Shown here: piece after piece, positions 48,286 to 56,543 of the stretch | How positions within the stretch are numbered: the first letter of the stretch is position 1 | How the letters are laid out: every line of letters starts with the position of its first letter | Assembly: GCA_011523825.1 (NCBI GenBank) | Contig: WTFX01000009.1 | Coordinates: 538,420 to 602,419, forward strand | DNA: 64,000 nt | Source: Microthrixaceae bacterium | GTDB taxonomy: Bacteria > Actinomycetota > Acidimicrobiia > Acidimicrobiales > Poriferisodalaceae | Direction of reading: 5' to 3' | Translations under genes and position numbers: made by a program | Notes under the pieces: model-generated | What the model was told of the DNA's origin: nothing | Databases searched by the model: none | The model's input: the letters and a program-made list of their open reading frames with translations, nothing else

Positions 48286-50727
48286 ATGTTGGAGCACTAC
48301 CGGGTCTTGGATCTCTGCGAAGGCATCAGCCAATTCGCCGGCTACCTGCTGGCAAGCCTGGGTGCAGAGGTGATTGCTGTTGAGCCGCCCGGGGGCGTGC
48401 GCAGCCGTCACGACGGGCCCTTCGTCGATGACCAGCCGGATCCGGAGCGCTCGCTGAGCCATTGGGCCTACAACCAGGGCAAGCAGAGTGTCACGGCCGA
48501 TCTCACCACCGCCGAGGGCCGCGAGCGGTTGCTCGAGCTGGCGGCCAGCGCTGACACGCTCATCGAGGACTCGCCGGTCGGCCACCTGGGCACGCTGGGA
48601 TTGGGCTACGACGACTTGGCCGCCGCCAATCCGGCCATCGTGCACACCTCGATCACGCCGTACGGCTCGACCGGGCCTCGCAGCACGTGGGCCGGCTCGG
48701 ATCTGACAGCGGTGGCCGGCAGCGGCTTCCTGCACGCCAGCGGCGACAAGGACCGCGCCCCGGTGCGTGTTGCGGGCGTGCCCCAGAGCTTCTTGCAGGC
48801 TGCGGCTGATGCGGCAGCTGCCACGCTCATCGCGCTGCGGGAGGCACAGCGCAGCGGGCTCGGCCAGCACGTGGACATCTCGGCGATGGAATCCATGACG
48901 CACGGTCAGCCTGCGAACCTGTCGAGCCGTGTCAACGCCAACGCGGTGAATCGACTCGCCGGCGGCCTCAGCCTCGGCGGGGTCGACGTGCCGATGCTGT
49001 TCCCGTGCGCAGACGGCAACACGATCTGCGTGGCGCTGATGGGGGCTGCTTTTGCGCCCTTCACCGAGCGGCTCGTGGCCTGGGAGACCGAGGAGGGCTT
49101 CGCCGATGAAGAGCTGCAGGCCGTCGACTGGGAGACCGTGGCCACCGAGGTGCTCAGCGGCCAGCGCTCTCCGGACATCATCGCCAAGTCGTTCATGACC
49201 ATCGCCCGCTTCATGGCAACCAAGACCACCGAGGAGCTGTGGGCCGCCGCCTTTGAACGAAACCTCCTGATCACGCCTTCAGCGTTGGTCAGCGATCTGC
49301 TCACCAATCCCCACTTCGCCGAGCGTGATTTCTGGCGTGACGTCGATCTCGACGGCGGGCGCAGCGCTCGCTTCTGCGGTCCTCTGGTGCACTTCAGCGC
49401 CGACGCTCCGCAGCGGTCGCTGGTGGTGCCCACGCTGGGCAGCGGCAATGGCAACATCGACACCGACCGGCAGCCGTACGCGGCAACCGCGGTGACTGCA
49501 GGCGGCGGTCCCACCCCGGACGGCGCCGCCCTGCCGCTCGCGGGCCTGAAGGTGGTGGAATTCTCGTGGGTCATCGCCACGCCATCAGCGGTGCGCATCC
49601 TGGCCGACTACGGCGCCACCGTCGTCAAGGTCGAGACCGAGAGCCGGCCCGACACCATGCGCACGGTCAACCCGTTCGTCGACGAGGAAGCCCATCCTGA
49701 CAACAGCGTCGGCTACGGCGTCTACAACGCGGGCAAGCGCAGCCTCAGCCTGGACCTCAGCAAGCTCGAGTCCCGCCCGGTGGTCGAGGATCTGATCCGC
49801 TGGGCCGACATCACCACCGAGTCGTGGGCGCCGGGCGCTGCAGCGCGCATGGGCTTCGGCTACGAGGATTTCTCGGCGATCAACCCGCAGATCATCATGC
49901 TGTCGAGCTCGCTGCTGGGCCAGAGCGGGCCGTACTCGAGCCTTGCCGGCTACGGGTTCATGGCTGCTGCCATCGCCGGTTTCTACGAGATCACCGGATG
50001 GCCGGACCGCGGCCCCGCCGGCCCGTACGGCCCGTACACCGATTTCTTGGCGCCCCGGGTGATCGTGGCGTCATTGATGGCGGCTCTGGAACGGCGCGAC
50101 CGCACCGGCGCCGGCTGCTATATCGACATCTCCCAGACCGAGGCGGCGCTGCACTACCTGGCGCCGGCCATCCTGGACGCCTCGATCAACGGCCGTGATC
50201 CGCAGCGGTGCGGCAACGAGGACCCCCACATGAGCCCCCACGGCGTGTACCCGAGCGCTGGCGAGGATCAGTGGGTGGCGATTGCCTGCACCGACGACTG
50301 CTGGCCGGCTCTCGCCGGTGCCGTGGGGCTCAGCGGCAGCGGCGCGGCCGCCTGGAATCAGGCAGCCCGGCGGGAGTGGTCCGGCGAGATCGACGAGGCC
50401 ATCTCGGCGTGGACATCGCAACGCTCCAACGTCGAGGCCGCCGAAGCGCTACAGACGCACGGCATCGACGCCTACCCGGTGAACAACTCGCAGGGTTGCT
50501 GCGACGACGTGCAATTGACCGCCCGGGAGCACCACATCAACGTTCCCCAGAGCCACCGCGGCACCATGTGGACACAGAACTGCCGGACACGCATGTCACG
50601 CACACCTCCCGTCGTGCGGCGGGGCGGCCCGTGCCTCGGCGAGGACAACTTCGAGGTGCTCACTGAGTTTCTCGGCTACGACGCCGATCGCATCGCGGAC
50701 CTGGCCGCCGCCGAAGTGCTCGGCTGA
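48286..50727 (+). CDS. Two-domain family III CoA-transferase (CaiB/BaiF)
   Basis: 813 aa, twice the normal 400. The first half (about 1-400) starts with YRVLDLCEGISQFAGYLLA and has GQHVDISAMES with the active-site Asp. The second half (from about 414) repeats the fold: LAGLKVVEFSWVIATPSAVR, ADYGATVVKVETE, GYGVYNAGKRSLSLDL and CYIDISQTEAALHYL, again with Asp. Family III enzymes move CoA between acids. Joined tandem copies act as a built-in dimer in some actinobacteria. ATG 48286 is favoured (GGGGTGA 8 nt upstream); GTG 48274 adds four residues. The 3' end overlaps the convergent CapA-like gene by 52 bp. Confidence 0.85.
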   Translation: MLEHYRVLDLCEGISQFAGYLLASLGAEVIAVEPPGGVRSRHDGPFVDDQPDPERSLSHWAYNQGKQSVTADLTTAEGRERLLELAASADTLIEDSPVGHLGTLGLGYDDLAAANPAIVHTSITPYGSTGPRSTWAGSDLTAVAGSGFLHASGDKDRAPVRVAGVPQSFLQAAADAAAATLIALREAQRSGLGQHVDISAMESMTHGQPANLSSRVNANAVNRLAGGLSLGGVDVPMLFPCADGNTICVALMGAAFAPFTERLVAWETEEGFADEELQAVDWETVATEVLSGQRSPDIIAKSFMTIARFMATKTTEELWAAAFERNLLITPSALVSDLLTNPHFAERDFWRDVDLDGGRSARFCGPLVHFSADAPQRSLVVPTLGSGNGNIDTDRQPYAATAVTAGGGPTPDGAALPLAGLKVVEFSWVIATPSAVRILADYGATVVKVETESRPDTMRTVNPFVDEEAHPDNSVGYGVYNAGKRSLSLDLSKLESRPVVEDLIRWADITTESWAPGAAARMGFGYEDFSAINPQIIMLSSSLLGQSGPYSSLAGYGFMAAAIAGFYEITGWPDRGPAGPYGPYTDFLAPRVIVASLMAALERRDRTGAGCYIDISQTEAALHYLAPAILDASINGRDPQRCGNEDPHMSPHGVYPSAGEDQWVAIACTDDCWPALAGAVGLSGSGAAAWNQAARREWSGEIDEAISAWTSQRSNVEAAEALQTHGIDAYPVNNSQGCCDDVQLTAREHHINVPQSHRGTMWTQNCRTRMSRTPPVVRRGGPCLGEDNFEVLTEFLGYDADRIADLAAAEVLG

Positions 50728-51914
50728 GGTGCGGCGGTGGTCGGGGGCGGTTGGTGCCGGGCACAGTCGCCCGAGATGATGTCGTTGATCCGGTCGACCC
50801 TGGCGCCTTCAGACGCGGGCACCGGCGCGCCGTTGAGGTCGAGCAGGTGGGGATGGAACGACCAGCCCAGCATTTCGTCGCCGTCGAAGTCGATCTGCAG
50901 GACGCCAGTGTCACCGGTGATGCCTGACCGGTAGTGCCAGACGAAATTGCCCAGCGAGTAGGCCACGAGCTTCCCGTCGTCGAACACGACCGGCTGCAGC
51001 ACATGCGGGTGGTGGCCGATGACAGCATCGGCACCGTTGCGCAGCAGCTCGAAAGCGAAGTCGCGCTGGCGGCCCTCCGGGCAGGTCATGCGCTCGATGC
51101 CCCAATGGATCACGGCGATCACCACATCGGCCTCGCTCGCAGCCACCCGCACGTTGGCGAGCACCCGGTCGCGCTGGTACGCCGACGCGATCCCCGGACG
51201 CGTCTGGGTGGCCGCAAACGAGAGCGGCACCACCATCGAGGCGCCCACGAACGCGACGCGCACACCGGGTCTCACCTTGATCACCCGGTGCCGGTACGCA
51301 TCGCCGCTGGTCGCGCCCGCACCGAGCGCGATCACGCCGTTGGCCTCCAGCAGGTCGACGGTGTCGACCAGCGCTTCAGGGCCGTAGTCCATGGCGTGGT
51401 TGTTGGCCAGGTTGGCCACATCCACGCCGGCCGCAGCGATCCGCTCGGCTGCTGACGGCGGCGCCCTGAACACGTACTGCTTGTCCGCGGGCTCACCGCG
51501 CTCGCTGATGACCATCTCCACATTCACGACGGCGATGTCTGCTGATCCAAGCGCGGGCTGAATGCCGGCGAACGGGTCGACGCCGGCTGCTTCGCTGCGA
51601 TCCATCAGCACGTCGCCGCCGGCCAGCAGCGTCCACGTCAGATCCGGCTGTGTCGTCGCGGGAATGACAGTCGTCGTGGAGCTCGCTGCAGATCTCGATG
51701 CCGCAGCCGAAGTGACCGGTGCCGTCAGGGGAGCGGCGGTGCTTTCGGTCACACGTGGCTCAGCGTCGGCCACTGCCGGCTGAGCGACTGCCGGCGCTTC
51801 CGTTGACGTGGGAGGGGGAGGCACGACTCGCACAGGGCTGGTGCTGCACGCCACCGCCAGCAGGGCAGCGCAGACCGAGGTGAGCGCGGCGGCATGCCGC
51901 GGCCGAGACAGCAT
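50676..51914 (-). CDS. CapA-like metallophosphatase lipoprotein
   Basis: 412 aa. The signal peptide ends in the lipobox LLAVAC, followed by about 70 residues rich in Thr, Pro, Ala and Ser, a wall-spanning linker. The catalytic domain is of the PGA_cap/CapA type: LLAGGDVLMDRSE, VVNVEMVISERGE, NLANNHAMDYGPE, IHWGIERMTCPEGRQ and GHHPHVLQPV, the metal-binding set of calcineurin-like proteins. Members take part in poly-gamma-glutamate or other envelope polymers; here the role is unknown. ATG 51914 is backed by TACGCT ending 7 nt upstream. The tail, rich in Pro/Thr/Ser, overlaps the CoA-transferase end. Confidence 0.85.
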   Translation of the reverse strand: MLSRPRHAAALTSVCAALLAVACSTSPVRVVPPPPTSTEAPAVAQPAVADAEPRVTESTAAPLTAPVTSAAASRSAASSTTTVIPATTQPDLTWTLLAGGDVLMDRSEAAGVDPFAGIQPALGSADIAVVNVEMVISERGEPADKQYVFRAPPSAAERIAAAGVDVANLANNHAMDYGPEALVDTVDLLEANGVIALGAGATSGDAYRHRVIKVRPGVRVAFVGASMVVPLSFAATQTRPGIASAYQRDRVLANVRVAASEADVVIAVIHWGIERMTCPEGRQRDFAFELLRNGADAVIGHHPHVLQPVVFDDGKLVAYSLGNFVWHYRSGITGDTGVLQIDFDGDEMLGWSFHPHLLDLNGAPVPASEGARVDRINDIISGDCARHQPPPTTAAPQPSTSAAARSAMRSAS

Positions 51915-51921
51915 GGCGTGG

Positions 51922-51927
51922 AGCGTA
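51922..51927 (-). promoter_or_regulatory. -10 element TACGCT, leaderless start at 51914
   Basis: On the minus strand TACGCT ends 7 nt before ATG 51914, with no ribosome site between. Confidence 0.42.
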
Positions 51928-52028
51928 TGGCAGGCGTCCTGCGTCTTCGGGCTGCCAACTAGCGTCGCGCTCGCGGGGCTGAAGCACGCCCTGCGCAGTG
52001 ATGCGTCCAGCCGAACAGGAGGCCTGAT

Positions 52029-53195
52029 ATGTCGCTCGGAGACACAGTTCAAGGAATTCTCGACCGGGGCGTCGCCGACGGCGATGTCGTGGGCGCAGTG
52101 GCCAAGGTCATCAGTGCCGACGGGGAGATTTGCTCGGCGACGGCCGGCACCCGTGGCGCCGACAGCGACGTTCCGATGTCGAATGACACCGTGTGCTGGA
52201 TCGCCTCGATGACCAAGGCCGTCACCGGCACGGCGGCGATGCAACTCGTGGAGCAGGGCAAGCTCTCGCTCGACAGTCCGGGCGCAGAGGTACTGCCGCT
52301 GCTCGGCGAGCTCGACGTGCTGACCGGATTCGACGATGACGGCAACCCGGTCACCCGGGCCCGCAACGGCGACATCACGCTGCGTCACCTGCTGACGCAC
52401 ACCGCGGGCATGGGGTACGACATCTGGAGCGCCGAGCTCGGCCAGTACATGGAGGCCACGGGCACGCCGGGTGTCATCGAGTGCCAGAAGGCCACGCTCT
52501 CCATTCCGCTGCTGTCTGATCCCGGCGACCGCTGGTTCTACGGCACCGGCATCGACTACGCCGGCCAGATGGTGGAAGCGGCCTCGGGCATGACGTTGGG
52601 CGAGTACATGACGGCGAATATCTTCGAGCCGCTGGGCATGTCTGACACGGCATTCAAGATCACCGACGGCATGCGCGCCCGCCAGTCGGCGATGCACACC
52701 CGCGACGAGAACGGCTCGCTGTTCGAAATGCCGTTCGAGATCCCCCAGGAGCCGGAGTTCGAGATGGGCGGCGGCGGGCTGTACTCCACCGCCGACGATT
52801 ACTGCCGCTTCCTGGCCATGATGCTGAACGGCGGCAGCTTCGACGGCAGCCAGATCGTGTCAGCCGACACCCATGCGCAGATGGTCACCAATTCGATGGG
52901 CGACCTGCGAGTCACGATGCTCCCGACGGCCGCCCCGCCGTTCTCCTTCGATGCCGAGTTCTTCCCCGGCGTCGAGAAGTCGTGGGGGCTTACCTTCCAG
53001 ATCAACGAGGAGCCGGCCCCGACGGGACGCCCTGCCGGAGGGCTCATGTGGGCCGGGCTGGCCAACTCGTACTTCTGGGTCGATCTCCAGAACCAGGTGG
53101 CCGGCTGTTACATCAGCCAGCAGGTGCCGTTTGCAGATCCCCGTTCCTACGGGCTGTACGAAGCCATCGAGACCGCCACCTACGACAGCCTCTAG
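52029..53195 (+). CDS. Beta-lactamase-fold serine hydrolase (class C/EstB-like esterase)
   Basis: 388 aa. The nucleophile is in WIASMTKAVTGTA (Ser-x2-Lys); Tyr of YGTGIDYAGQM fits the second motif; HTAGMGYDI and GGGGLYSTADDY are typical of class C-like esterases and penicillin-binding relatives. There is no signal peptide, which argues for a cytoplasmic esterase, not an antibiotic-degrading enzyme. A perfect AGGAGG is 6 nt before ATG 52029, and TAGCGT at 51960-51965 is a plausible -10. The gene converges on fabF with 14 bp between. Confidence 0.85.
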   Translation: MSLGDTVQGILDRGVADGDVVGAVAKVISADGEICSATAGTRGADSDVPMSNDTVCWIASMTKAVTGTAAMQLVEQGKLSLDSPGAEVLPLLGELDVLTGFDDDGNPVTRARNGDITLRHLLTHTAGMGYDIWSAELGQYMEATGTPGVIECQKATLSIPLLSDPGDRWFYGTGIDYAGQMVEAASGMTLGEYMTANIFEPLGMSDTAFKITDGMRARQSAMHTRDENGSLFEMPFEIPQEPEFEMGGGGLYSTADDYCRFLAMMLNGGSFDGSQIVSADTHAQMVTNSMGDLRVTMLPTAAPPFSFDAEFFPGVEKSWGLTFQINEEPAPTGRPAGGLMWAGLANSYFWVDLQNQVAGCYISQQVPFADPRSYGLYEAIETATYDSL

Positions 53196-53209
53196 GGCTG
53201 TTCACGGCC

Positions 53210-54385
53210 TCAGGCGGGGCCGAGCACGATGCAGCCGTTGTGGCCGCCGAAACCGAACGAGTTGCTGATCGAGGGGCCCGGCTCCCAATCGGCCGCCTGA
53301 CCGGTCACCAAGCGGAACTCCGCGAGCTCGGGATCGGGAGTTGTCCAGCCGGCCGTTGCCGGGATCTTGCGGTGGTGCATCGACAGCAGCACGGCAATGG
53401 CCTCCAGCGCGCCTGCTGCTCCGAGGGCATGCCCGGTGACGCCCTTCGTGGAAGTCACGAGCGGACCGTTGGGCCCGAACAGCTTGTTGAGCGCTTCGGC
53501 TTCGGCTGCGTCGTTCAGCGGGGTCGACGTGCCGTGTGCATTCACATGGACGATGTCGTCGGGCGTGAGGCCGGCGTCGTCGATGGCGAGTTGCATGCAG
53601 CGCAGCGCGCCAGCACCGCCGGGAGCTGGCGCAGTGATGTGGTGGGCATCGGCGTTCGAGGCGGTGCCGAGCACTTCGCCCCAGATCGTTGCCCCTCGCG
53701 CTACCGCCGAGCCCCATTCCTCGAGCACCAGGGTGGCGGCGCCCTCAGTCATCATGAAGCCGTCGCGGTTCTTGTCGAACGGCATCGAGATGCCACTGGT
53801 CGACAGGGCGGTCATGTTGACGAAACCAGCGGTACCCACCGGCGTCATCACCGATTCGCAGCCGCCGGCGACGATCACGTCGGCGACGCCGAGGCGGATC
53901 AGCCGCGCTGCGTACCCGATCGAGTGCGTCCCCGCCGCACAGGCCGTCGTGAGCACCTCGCACGGCCCGGCCAGGCCGTACCGCATCGAGATGGCGGCTC
54001 CGGGGGCGTTGGGCATCATCATCGGGACCATGAAGGGTGAGACCCGGCGTGCGCCCTTGCGATCGAGCACGAGCACCTGGTCTTCGAACGTCTGCAGGCC
54101 GCCCACGCCGGTGCCGTAGATCACGCCGCAGCGATCCGGGTCTGACGCGAGCTCGCCTGCGCTGGCCATGGCCTCAGCGGCCGATGCCATGCCGAGCTGC
54201 GTTGATCGATCGGCCCGGCGAGCCTCTTTGGGATTGTCGTAGAACGGCGCCGGATCAAAATCGTTGACGCGGCGTTCGCCCCCAGGCGGCTCCGAGTTCA
54301 GCCCCTGCCAGAAGTCGTCGATGCCGGTTCCGGCGCACGAGACGACGCCGAGGCCGACGACGGCGACGCGACGCCCGTCAGTCAT
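53210..54385 (-). CDS. fabF: Beta-ketoacyl-ACP synthase II FabF
   Basis: 391 aa condensing enzyme. The catalytic Cys is in TTACAAGTHSIGYA, the two His in NAHGTSTPLND and TGHALGAAGALEA, with Lys in TSTKGVTGH; NSFGFGGHNG closes the active site. It elongates acyl-ACP with malonyl-ACP. Slightly shorter than the usual 410. Last gene of the minus-strand fab cluster, 40 bp after acpP. No strong ribosome site. Confidence 0.95.
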   Translation of the reverse strand: MTDGRRVAVVGLGVVSCAGTGIDDFWQGLNSEPPGGERRVNDFDPAPFYDNPKEARRADRSTQLGMASAAEAMASAGELASDPDRCGVIYGTGVGGLQTFEDQVLVLDRKGARRVSPFMVPMMMPNAPGAAISMRYGLAGPCEVLTTACAAGTHSIGYAARLIRLGVADVIVAGGCESVMTPVGTAGFVNMTALSTSGISMPFDKNRDGFMMTEGAATLVLEEWGSAVARGATIWGEVLGTASNADAHHITAPAPGGAGALRCMQLAIDDAGLTPDDIVHVNAHGTSTPLNDAAEAEALNKLFGPNGPLVTSTKGVTGHALGAAGALEAIAVLLSMHHRKIPATAGWTTPDPELAEFRLVTGQAADWEPGPSISNSFGFGGHNGCIVLGPA

Positions 54386-54425
54386 TGGTTTGACGCTCGC
54401 TGTCCATGACTCAGCAGGACAGTGC

Positions 54426-54659
54426 TCACAGTTTCGATTCGACCAGCTGGATCGCGTGAGCGACGGTGGTGACGTCTTCCAGTTCTTCCTCGTCCACGCT
54501 GATGTCGAACTCCTCTTCCAATGCCATCACCAGCTCGACGAGGTCCAAGCTGTCGGCGTCGAGGTCATCGGCGAAGCTGGCCTCGGGTGTGACTTGCTCG
54601 GGATCCACGGCCAGCACCTCGACGGCGCAGTCACGGAATCGATCCAACGTGTCACTCAT
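54426..54659 (-). CDS. acpP: Acyl carrier protein
   Basis: 77 aa acidic protein. The phosphopantetheine serine is in DDLDADSLDLVELVMALEEE (motif DSL). It carries growing acyl chains for all Fab enzymes. ATG 54659 has GAGGGG upstream on the minus strand. About 122 bp separate it from fabG; that leader shows no clear hairpin and may include a promoter for acpP-fabF, as acpP is usually highly expressed. Confidence 0.95.
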   Translation of the reverse strand: MSDTLDRFRDCAVEVLAVDPEQVTPEASFADDLDADSLDLVELVMALEEEFDISVDEEELEDVTTVAHAIQLVESKL

Positions 54660-54781
54660 GCTGATCCCCTCATGTGTGGGCGGTCTCCGCACGAGCCCCC
54701 GACGGCCGTGCGAACGCGAAGTGTAGGTGCCGCAGCGCTACAGCCCTGCACCGGTTTGCCCTGCGTCACTTTGGACGGCAC

Positions 54782-55516
54782 TCAATGGCCCATTCCCAGG
54801 CCGCCGTCGACGGGTACCACGGCGCCGGTGATGTATGCGCCCTCGTCGGACGCGAGAAACGCCACTGCAGCGGCGATCTCGGACGGTTCGGCCACCCGGC
54901 CCAGCGGCACTGCGTCGGTGATGGCGGCTTGCTGCTCGTCGTTCAATGCCGCGAACATCTCGGTCGCGACCGGCCCGGGTGCCACGACATTCGCCGTGAT
55001 GCCGCGCGAGCCGAGTTCTCGAGCCAGTGATCGGGCCATGCCCACCAGGCCCGCCTTGGATGCCGCGTAGTTGACCTGTCCGGCCGAGCCCAGCAATCCG
55101 ACCACCGAGGACACGAAGATCAGCCGCCCCCAGCGTGCGCGCAGCATCGGCCGAGCCGCCCGCTTGGCCATCCTGTACGCGCCGGTCAAGTTTGTGTCGA
55201 CGACAGCCGCGAAGTCGTCGTCGGCCATGCGCAGCACGAGCTGGTCGCGGGTGATCCCGGCATTCGCCACCAGGATCTCTACCGAGCCGAGTTCTGCCTC
55301 GATGGATTCGTAGGCGGCGTCGACCGCGCCGCTGTCGGCTTGGTCGCACGCCACCCACAGCAGACGGCTGTCGTCAGGGCCCTCCGTGCGGCTGGTGACG
55401 GCCACCCGGTGGCCTGCGTCGGCAAACAACTGGGCCGTGGCCAAGCCGATGCCGCGGCTGCCGCCGGTGACGAGGACGGTGCGTGCTGTCGCGGGGCGCG
55501 CTTCGGGCTGATTCAT
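54782..55516 (-). CDS. fabG: 3-oxoacyl-ACP reductase FabG
   Basis: 244 aa SDR. NADPH motif VTGGSRGIGLATA, NAGITRDQLVLRM (FabG type), catalytic Ser in VSSVVGLLGSAGQ, Tyr-x3-Lys in NYAASKAGLVG, and VDGGLGMGH at the end. It reduces 3-ketoacyl-ACP. Context between fabH and acpP supports the FabG role over other SDRs. ATG 55516 lies 31 bp after the fabH stop. Confidence 0.93.
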   Translation of the reverse strand: MNQPEARPATARTVLVTGGSRGIGLATAQLFADAGHRVAVTSRTEGPDDSRLLWVACDQADSGAVDAAYESIEAELGSVEILVANAGITRDQLVLRMADDDFAAVVDTNLTGAYRMAKRAARPMLRARWGRLIFVSSVVGLLGSAGQVNYAASKAGLVGMARSLARELGSRGITANVVAPGPVATEMFAALNDEQQAAITDAVPLGRVAEPSEIAAAVAFLASDEGAYITGAVVPVDGGLGMGH

Positions 55517-55547
55517 GGTGAGCCGTGTATGTGACGCTGGGACGCGA

Positions 55548-56513
55548 TCAGCAGGCTCGGGCGGGAGCGCCCGACCAGCGCAGCAGTGCCGATGCCGAGG
55601 TCATGCCGGCGCCGAAGCCGACGAGCAGCACATTGTCGCCCTCGTTGATCCGGCCGCCGCGCACGGCGTCGTCGAGTGCGAGAGGAATCGAGGCCGACGA
55701 CGTATTGCCGGTGCGCTCGATCACCATGGCCGCTTTCTCATAGGGGATTCGCAGCCGCTTGCAGGCCGTCTCGACGATGCGCACGTTGGCCTGATGGGGC
55801 ACCACTACATCGATGTCGTCGGCGGTCAGCCCTGCCTGCTTCATCGACTGGCGCGCCGATTCCTCCATCACCAGCACGGCCTTCTTGAACACCGCCTGGC
55901 CCGCCATCTGGATGTAACCGTCGTGCTCGCAGTACAGCTGCTCCTCCATGGAGCCGTCGCTCGCGACATGCCAGCCGAGCAGGTCCGAGCCCTGCTCGCT
56001 GCGCTCGAGCACGGCGGCGCCTGAGCCGTCGGCGAACAGGATGCAGGTGGCCCGATCCGTCCAGTCGGTGATCCGCGAGAGCACTTCGGCGCCGATGACC
56101 AGCACCCGCTCGTGACCCATCGCGATCATGCCGTGACCGGCCACCAGCGAGTAGACGAATCCCGAGCAGGCGGCGTTCACGTCCATGGCGCCGCAGTCGA
56201 GGCCGAGCGCCTCCTGCACCCGTGACGACGACGCCGGAACGCAGCGGTCGGGCGTGGTGGTGGCCAGGATGAGCATGTCGATGCTCGACGGATCGACGCC
56301 GGCGACCTCCATGGCAGCCGTTCCGGCCCGTGCGGCGAGCCCGGCGGTGGTGCCGCCGATGTTCCGCTGCCTGATGCCGGTGCGCTCGATGATCCACTCA
56401 TCGGAAGTGTCGACCATCTCGGCCAGTTCATCGTTGGTGAGAACGCGCTCGCCGAGCGCCGTCCCGATGCCGACAATGCGCGCGCTTGATGCGTTTCCCA
56501 CGCTGAGCGTCAT
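55548..56513 (-). CDS. fabH: Beta-ketoacyl-ACP synthase III FabH
   Basis: 321 aa. Catalytic Cys in NAACSGFVYSL, His in PHQANVRIVE, Asn in ERTGNTSSASIPLAL, and the FabH opening IVGIGTALGERVLTNDEL. It starts fatty-acid synthesis from acyl-CoA and malonyl-ACP; preference for branched starters cannot be read. ATG 56513 has AAGGGGAAG upstream and lies 30 bp after fabD. Confidence 0.95.
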   Translation of the reverse strand: MTLSVGNASSARIVGIGTALGERVLTNDELAEMVDTSDEWIIERTGIRQRNIGGTTAGLAARAGTAAMEVAGVDPSSIDMLILATTTPDRCVPASSSRVQEALGLDCGAMDVNAACSGFVYSLVAGHGMIAMGHERVLVIGAEVLSRITDWTDRATCILFADGSGAAVLERSEQGSDLLGWHVASDGSMEEQLYCEHDGYIQMAGQAVFKKAVLVMEESARQSMKQAGLTADDIDVVVPHQANVRIVETACKRLRIPYEKAAMVIERTGNTSSASIPLALDDAVRGGRINEGDNVLLVGFGAGMTSASALLRWSGAPARAC

Positions 56514-56543
56514 CTGTGGCTTCCCCTTGCTGGCGCCGGCTGT

